This document shows positions 59,714 to 64,000 of a stretch of DNA of 64,000 nt, in pieces. The notes beneath the pieces were generated by a model. The model had not been told where the DNA came from and ran no database searches. It saw only the letters and a program-made list of their open reading frames with translations. Origin of the DNA: CAZGWE01 sp964529405 (GTDB taxonomy: Bacteria > Patescibacteriota > UBA1384 > XYA2-FULL-43-10 > 1-14-0-10-43-13); the NCBI GenBank assembly GCA_964529405.1, contig CAZGWE010000001.1, positions 1-64,000 of the forward strand, written 5' to 3'. Position 1 is the first letter of the stretch. Every line of letters starts with the position of its first letter. The position numbers were made by a program, and so were the translations under genes.

Positions 59714-60154
59714 TTAGGTTGAATTCGAATTGTTTTGCTGGTTGATTTTGGCCAGCAGTTTTTGCTTTGGGTTCTCCACTGGTATCGTCGGCCAGTATCT
59801 GATGCTCTCGGCTTCATTGACGCAGCATTCTATCTCTGGACTTGGTCTTATTAGTGTGGATTGGTCGGCAACCAGATACAACTCATCCCTATTACTTAAT
59901 TGCTTTCCAATCGCACTCGCTGTATCGTTCTCCAGAATATCGCTCCTCTTGACGCCAAAGAGTACCAATGCCCGCCCAATATAGCTGGCATCACTCGAAT
60001 TCTCATAGAGACGCTTCTCGCCACCCAGAGCGAGATAAGCAACCTCCTTGTTGCAGTATTCCAAGACAACTCCGACCGACAGGGCTGTCTTGATGCGGTC
60101 GATCATATCGTCGATCGCCTCCGTGGCGATTATCGCGATCATTGTCCTGCTCAT
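59714..60154 (-). CDS. Orphan hypothetical protein (146 aa)
   Basis: The start at MSRTMIAIIATEAIDDMIDR has the SD GGAGGGAGGGACAGG. The protein is soluble, alpha/beta, with VAYLALGGEKRLYENSSDASYIGRALVLFG in the middle and an Asn/Gln-rich tail. No family is recognised. A promoter (60196-60224) and a terminator flank it. A longer reading to 60205 lacks an SD. Confidence 0.65.
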   Translation of the reverse strand: MSRTMIAIIATEAIDDMIDRIKTALSVGVVLEYCNKEVAYLALGGEKRLYENSSDASYIGRALVLFGVKRSDILENDTASAIGKQLSNRDELYLVADQSTLIRPSPEIECCVNEAESIRYWPTIPVENPKQKLLAKINQQNNSNST

Positions 60155-60195
60155 TTCCTGTCCCTCCCTCCACAGGCTCACGTTTGAGCAACTCC

Positions 60196-60224
60196 GGTTT
60201 AACACAAAATTGCAATTTATTCAA
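60196..60224 (-). promoter_or_regulatory. Predicted promoter of the 146-aa orphan gene
   Basis: TTGAAT (60219-60224), a 17-base spacer and TAAACC (60196-60201) on minus. It follows the hairpin region that ends the htpX operon. Confidence 0.5.
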
Positions 60225-60231
60225 ATGAAAA

Positions 60232-60294
60232 TTAGTCCCCCGAAGGGGGCTAATGGTCGTATCGGCCTGACTGGCGCCGGTCAGCCAGCCATTT
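60232..60294 (-). terminator. Two hairpins after htpX
   Basis: GGCTGACCGGCGCCAGTCAGGCC (about 60270-60292) and AGCCCCCTTCGGGGGACT followed by AATTTT (60232-60250) on minus. The second can terminate the lemA-htpX operon. Confidence 0.65.
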
Positions 60295-60304
60295 TAGCTT
60301 TGAT

Positions 60305-61180
60305 TTAACTTTCCATTACCCGCAGCCGTTTGATTCGGTCTTGGATCGGCGGGTGGGTCGAGAACCAGGTTGAAACGTTGATATTTTTGAAAGGGTTGGC
60401 GATGTAGAGATGGGCGGTGGCCCGATTGGCTACCTCAAGCGGCTCTTTGTCTTTGGCGATGATCTCCAGCGCCTCGGCCAGACCCTCCGGAAAACGGGTC
60501 AAAAGGGCGCCGGAAGCGTCGGCCAGGTACTCCCGTTTTCGACTGATAGCCAGTTGGATCAGACTGGCGGCAATGGGAGCCAGAATAGCCAAAACGATAC
60601 CGATCAGAATAAGATATTGATTATTGTTATCGCGGTCGCTTCGTCCCCGGAACCAGAGGCTGCGCATAAACCAATCAGAAGCCAGGGCGACAACACCGAC
60701 CAGCACTACGACAATGGTCATTAGACGAATATCATAATTGCCAACATGAGAGAGCTCATGGGCGATAACGCCCTCAAGCTGGCGCTTACCCAACTTATCA
60801 AGCAGACCCGAAGTCACGGCGATAGAAGCGTGTTTTGGATCGCGCCCAGTTGCAAAAGCATTGGGAGCCGAATCTTCTATTAGATAAATCTTTGGTTTAG
60901 GCAATCCCGCCGTGATAGCCAGGTTTTCAACCGCTTGGTGCAGATCCATAAAAGGCTCGCGGCGCGGCACTTCGCGGGCTTGCGAAGCCAGAAGCGTAAT
61001 GGAATCGGAATAATAATAGCTGACCAGTGCCTGGACAAGACTGAAAATGACTGCTAAAACCAGAATGGCCGGATTATTATAAATCCGGGCTAAGACCCAG
61101 CCTAAACCAATAATCAGGATTAAAAACAATCCGATGAGAAAGGCTGTCCTGTTCTTGTTTGAATCAATTTGATCGTACAT
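60305..61180 (-). CDS. htpX: HtpX-like membrane zinc metalloprotease
   Basis: This 291-aa M48 protease has two N-terminal helices, the zinc motif GVIAHELSHVGNYD (about residue 130), two more central helices and the third ligand in RKREYLADASGALLTRFPEGL. A C-terminal THPPIQDRIKRLR closes the active site. It degrades abnormal membrane proteins. It is the last gene of lemA-DUF4870-like-htpX; LemA-HtpX pairing is common. Confidence 0.94.
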   Translation of the reverse strand: MYDQIDSNKNRTAFLIGLFLILIIGLGWVLARIYNNPAILVLAVIFSLVQALVSYYYSDSITLLASQAREVPRREPFMDLHQAVENLAITAGLPKPKIYLIEDSAPNAFATGRDPKHASIAVTSGLLDKLGKRQLEGVIAHELSHVGNYDIRLMTIVVVLVGVVALASDWFMRSLWFRGRSDRDNNNQYLILIGIVLAILAPIAASLIQLAISRKREYLADASGALLTRFPEGLAEALEIIAKDKEPLEVANRATAHLYIANPFKNINVSTWFSTHPPIQDRIKRLRVMES

Positions 61181-61247
61181 TATTTTCAAACGTCAAACCG
61201 TAAGATGCAAATCCCAATCATTAATTCCAAAACAATCAAATGTCCGG

Positions 61248-61655
61248 TTATCGCTCAATGGCATATTTTCCGATCAGAGGAAGCGGTTTTTCTTTGCCCC
61301 GGCAAACATTAACAAATCCGATAATAATTTCTACCAGAGTGAAAAAAACCACCAGCCAACCAAGAACGGGCAGCCAGAAGAGCAAGATGCCCACCGCCCA
61401 AACAACAGCTAAAGCCAAGCCCTGACGGGCATGAAAAGCGACAAAAGAGTGTTTTTTGCTTAAAACCAGGGGAACTAAAACAAGAATATTTAGATACGAT
61501 ATTGCCGCCATCAAGCGGTGTTTCATCTTTAAATCAATCAGGGGGAAATCGGTCTTAACGCCGAAAGCATCTTGTCTGATTCTTGTAAATTTCAATGCCA
61601 CTTTCCCGATCCCCGCCTTGACACTCTTTTGAATTGCGTTGAGATGCTTTTTCAT
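61248..61655 (-). CDS. DUF4870-like membrane protein
   Basis: This 135-aa protein has a basic amphipathic N-terminus, then three hydrophobic helices: LMAAISYLNILVLVPLVL, HARQGLALAVVWAVGILLFW and LVVFFTLVEIIIGFVNV. The order and FHARQGLALA motif match small DUF4870/YtaB-like proteins. The start at MKKHLNAIQ has GGCGAAAGTGG upstream; a longer reading overlaps lemA. It sits between lemA and htpX. Confidence 0.75.
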   Translation of the reverse strand: MKKHLNAIQKSVKAGIGKVALKFTRIRQDAFGVKTDFPLIDLKMKHRLMAAISYLNILVLVPLVLSKKHSFVAFHARQGLALAVVWAVGILLFWLPVLGWLVVFFTLVEIIIGFVNVCRGKEKPLPLIGKYAIER

Positions 61656-61674
61656 ACGCCACTTTCGCCTTATA

Positions 61675-62232
61675 TTATTTATTATCTTCAAAACTTACTT
61701 TGACCGGTTCCTTAGCGACAGCTTCCGTCAACTCGAACAATTGTCTGGTCTTGAAACCGAGTATATTGGCAAAAATATTCGTCGGAAAGGAACGAACCGC
61801 GATATTCAAATCGCGGACGTTGCCGTTGTAAAAACGCCGGGCGGCTTGGATTTTATCTTCTGTATCGGTCAGTTCGTCCTGCAATTTAGAAAAGTTAGCG
61901 TTGGCCTTCAGATCGGGATAAGCCTCCGCCACGGCGAAGATCGATTTGAGTGTTTCGGAGAGTTGGTTCTCGGCTTTTGATTTCTCGGCCACGCTTTTTG
62001 CCCCGAGGGCCTCCGCCCTGGCGTTGGTCACCTCTTCAAAGACCGACTTCTCATGCTTGGCGTAACCTTTAACCGTTTCAATCAAGTTGGGGATTAAATC
62101 GTATCGCCGTTTGAGCTGGACGTCAATGTCGCTCCAGGCTTCATCGGTCCGGACATTCAACGTCACCAAACGATTGTATATTGCCATCAAGATCAAGGCA
62201 ACAACCACAATGGCCCCGATTGTTATCAACAT
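61675..62232 (-). CDS. lemA: LemA family protein
   Basis: This 185-aa protein has an N-terminal membrane helix (LITIGAIVVVALILMAIYN), then the LemA helical domain with RTDEAWSDIDVQLKRRYDLIPNLIETVKGYAKHE and FPTNIFANILGFK. The function is poorly known; it is a frequent partner of HtpX. First gene of the three-gene operon. Confidence 0.96.
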   Translation of the reverse strand: MLITIGAIVVVALILMAIYNRLVTLNVRTDEAWSDIDVQLKRRYDLIPNLIETVKGYAKHEKSVFEEVTNARAEALGAKSVAEKSKAENQLSETLKSIFAVAEAYPDLKANANFSKLQDELTDTEDKIQAARRFYNGNVRDLNIAVRSFPTNIFANILGFKTRQLFELTEAVAKEPVKVSFEDNK

Positions 62233-62269
62233 ACGGACTCCTTTTTAACCCTAATTATATATACAAACC

Positions 62270-63989
62270 TTATTGATTATACATAAAATAGAGATAAATA
62301 CCATCGGTTGGTTTCGCTTCAGGATCGGCCGTGTCTTCGAGACGGGTGCTTAGAGTGAAAGTCGTGCCGTCGGATTTGTAAGCATAAAACCAACCTTCGG
62401 CGAATTTTGGATCAGCCGGGATATCTCCGATGAACTCCGAAACCAGCGCCTGGCTTAAAATATTGTCGGGAGAGTTTAATTTGGCCAAACTGCCAGCCGT
62501 CGGGTAGCTGCTGCGGCTGTCTTTATAAGCTTCAAGCGATTCGGCTAAACCGGCCAGGTCGGCCTTTCTCTTTTTATCGCCTGTCAGGTTTTGGTCGGAT
62601 GCGATAATCGAAGCGCCATCCGGTTTGGCAATCTCATTGGCGACTCCGTAATCATAAAATTCCGCCACAATACGGATTTGCGAAACGGATGAAGACGGGG
62701 GGGCGGTAATTTGAAGGTCAATTTTGCGCAGCAATTTGTCGCGGACACCGATCCAGACATCGCCCGAGATGCCCTGAACCATCTCGGAGGAAATACCCAG
62801 GGCAGTCAATGAGTTGCCAATTTCCAGGCTGTCTAACTTATATTTGTAGGTTCTGGTTTTGCCAACCTTCTCGTTGCCAAGCCGGGTCCCTTTGGCAGAA
62901 AAACCGGCTTTGCTATTGAAGGAAAAAATGTCTTTCTGAACTATTTTATCTTTGAGCGATTCCAGTTGGTTTTCTGGAACATCTGNNNNNNNNNNNNNNN
63001 AGTTGGTACTCCGTCCACTGGTCCGGCTTAGCCTCTTTATTAAATTTAACCGGCGCAGCACTTTTGACATAGAGGGTGTTATTGACATTTTTAAGGTTAA
63101 CCGCGCTCTCGCCCGTAACCCGCTTCAGGATAAATTCGCCTTCATTGCCCTTTTGGCCGAAAAGCGCGCTAAAGTCAGCCACCACATCTTTGCTTGAAGC
63201 GCCCTGATATTGGTAAGAGGGATAATCGGCTTGGCTTTCCTGGCTGTTTGCCGTTTCGTCCAAGGTTCCCGAATCGGTCGAAGTTTCATCTGTTGTACTG
63301 CTATAATCGTAAGAATCGGAGGTTATGACGTCTTCGGTATAATCGGACGCGTAGTCGCTCGAGACATCGTCAATCGAGCTTGACGCGGTTAAAATTGCCT
63401 GCAAAACGGGCGAAACCCGGAAATCGCCGAAAACCACCTCTGAACCATTATCTGCACTTGCCAGCAATGGTTTGGTTATTGGCGACTTGGAGGTCTTATC
63501 AATAGTCAAGGTCATACTGCCCTTGGACTTAAAATTCGACTGGCCTTTCATCGAAACAGCCGAGCGGACAATGGCAGATTGCGTCTTTTTAGGCAAACCT
63601 CCCCAAATTTTCTCCAGGCCGATGGCGCCGTAAATTTTTTCAAAGCCCAGAGAAAAAAGACCCGTTTCCGTTAACAAAATCAAGGTAAAAAGAAAGAGGA
63701 GAATACCGCCGCTGATGGCTATTTTGGGCGATTTAACAAAGTTCAACTTGGAAAGCAGCCTCTGGCCGGCTGCCCCGCTCTGGCCGACCAGCGAAGCTGC
63801 TTTTGCGGCAGGGGGAGCAATCGTCTGCCTGACTGCCGCAATTTCACTTTTTATCGGACCGGTCAAGCCGGTTTCAGCCAAGGGCAACTCCGGTTTTAAC
63901 GGAATTTGGCTGGCCGGTGAAACTTCATCATTCTTGATTTGGCCGATTGGATTATCCGCGACAGGTTGTCCGGCTGCCGAAGCTATCAT
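62270..63989 (-). CDS. Membrane-anchored hypothetical protein (interrupted by an assembly gap)
   Basis: The N-terminus is Pro/Ala-rich with a hydrophobic helix near 85-110 (ISGGILLFLFTLILL). Then comes a Ser/Thr/Asp/Tyr-rich linker (SDYASDYTEDVITSDSYDYS), and a beta-rich extracytoplasmic domain. The 15 Ns at 62986-63000 split it and the nominal gap breaks the frame. The C-terminal half (SQIRIVAEFYDYGVANEI.. SLEAYKDSRSSYPTAGSLAKLN) resembles LppX/LolA-like plus pilin-like tails but is not assigned. The 5' end may extend past the window edge. Confidence 0.65.
62986..63000. other. Assembly gap (15 N)
   Basis: A run of Ns lies in the last gene of the window. Confidence 0.99.
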
Positions 63990-64000
63990 GGAGATAGGCG

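Overview
This 64 kb window looks like part of a Candidate Phyla Radiation (Patescibacteria) genome recovered as a draft scaffold. Four N runs (42821-42830, 45253-45262, 54476-54485, 62986-63000) mark assembly gaps. The CPR assignment is an inference. It rests on introns with LAGLIDADG genes in the 16S rRNA gene, reduced enzymes (a prolyl-tRNA synthetase without the editing insert, a UvrC without its C-terminal HhH region), short ribosomal and translation proteins, KGG-motif proteins, a giant Ig-like surface protein, and small orphan genes between core operons. TGA is an ordinary stop codon here, so this is not a UGA-glycine lineage.

Layout. Positions 1-1885 hold the 5' half of a 23S rRNA gene (minus strand) with two AT-rich intervening sequences and its own promoter near 2315-2343. 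Three KGG-motif stress genes, corA and tRNA-Ala follow. A pseudopilin cluster lies at 5.2-8.8 kb, then a malic enzyme, an HATPase regulator and a stomatin-like protein. A separate 16S-tRNA-Ile transcription unit (15645 to 11784, minus) carries two introns. The region 15.8-29.4 kb is core metabolism on the minus strand: nif3-like, clpP, tig, a sugar kinase, fba, pgk, gap, tpiA, yvcK and uvrC, with an ABC-2 exporter on plus and a rubrerythrin/VIT pair. A 2549-residue Ig-like secreted protein fills 29.5-37.2 kb. Translation genes proS, rseP, frr, pyrH, tsf, rpsB (minus) and rpmE, prfA, prmC (plus) occupy 37.6-47.4 kb. htrA, a YtxH/DUF948-like pair, a small MscS protein, gatB, cyclophilin, gatA and gatC follow. 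The right end has a structured RNA locus with a tRNA-like 3' end, ligA, and a lemA-DUF4870-like-htpX operon.

How it fits together. Fba, Gap, Pgk and TpiA form lower glycolysis and malic enzyme feeds pyruvate. Trigger factor/ClpP, HtrA, HtpX, RseP and cyclophilin form a protein-quality set. GatCAB supplies Gln- or Asn-tRNA by transamidation. Seven small unrecognised or orphan genes (18808, 44827, 45473, 47575, 55600, 59257, 59714) sit between core operons, most with their own sigma-70-like promoter, strong Shine-Dalgarno and hairpin terminator.

Most unusual signals: (1) a promoter-driven structured RNA locus at 55.9-56.7 kb that matches no RNA family I can name; (2) short tandem or palindromic phrase repeats inserted in frame into essential genes, between genes, and in the 23S intervening sequences; (3) unlinked 16S and 23S genes with separate promoters; (4) Shine-Dalgarno sequences followed by AUA or AUC instead of AUG; (5) chimeric duplicated segments in ligA and prfA that may be assembly artefacts.
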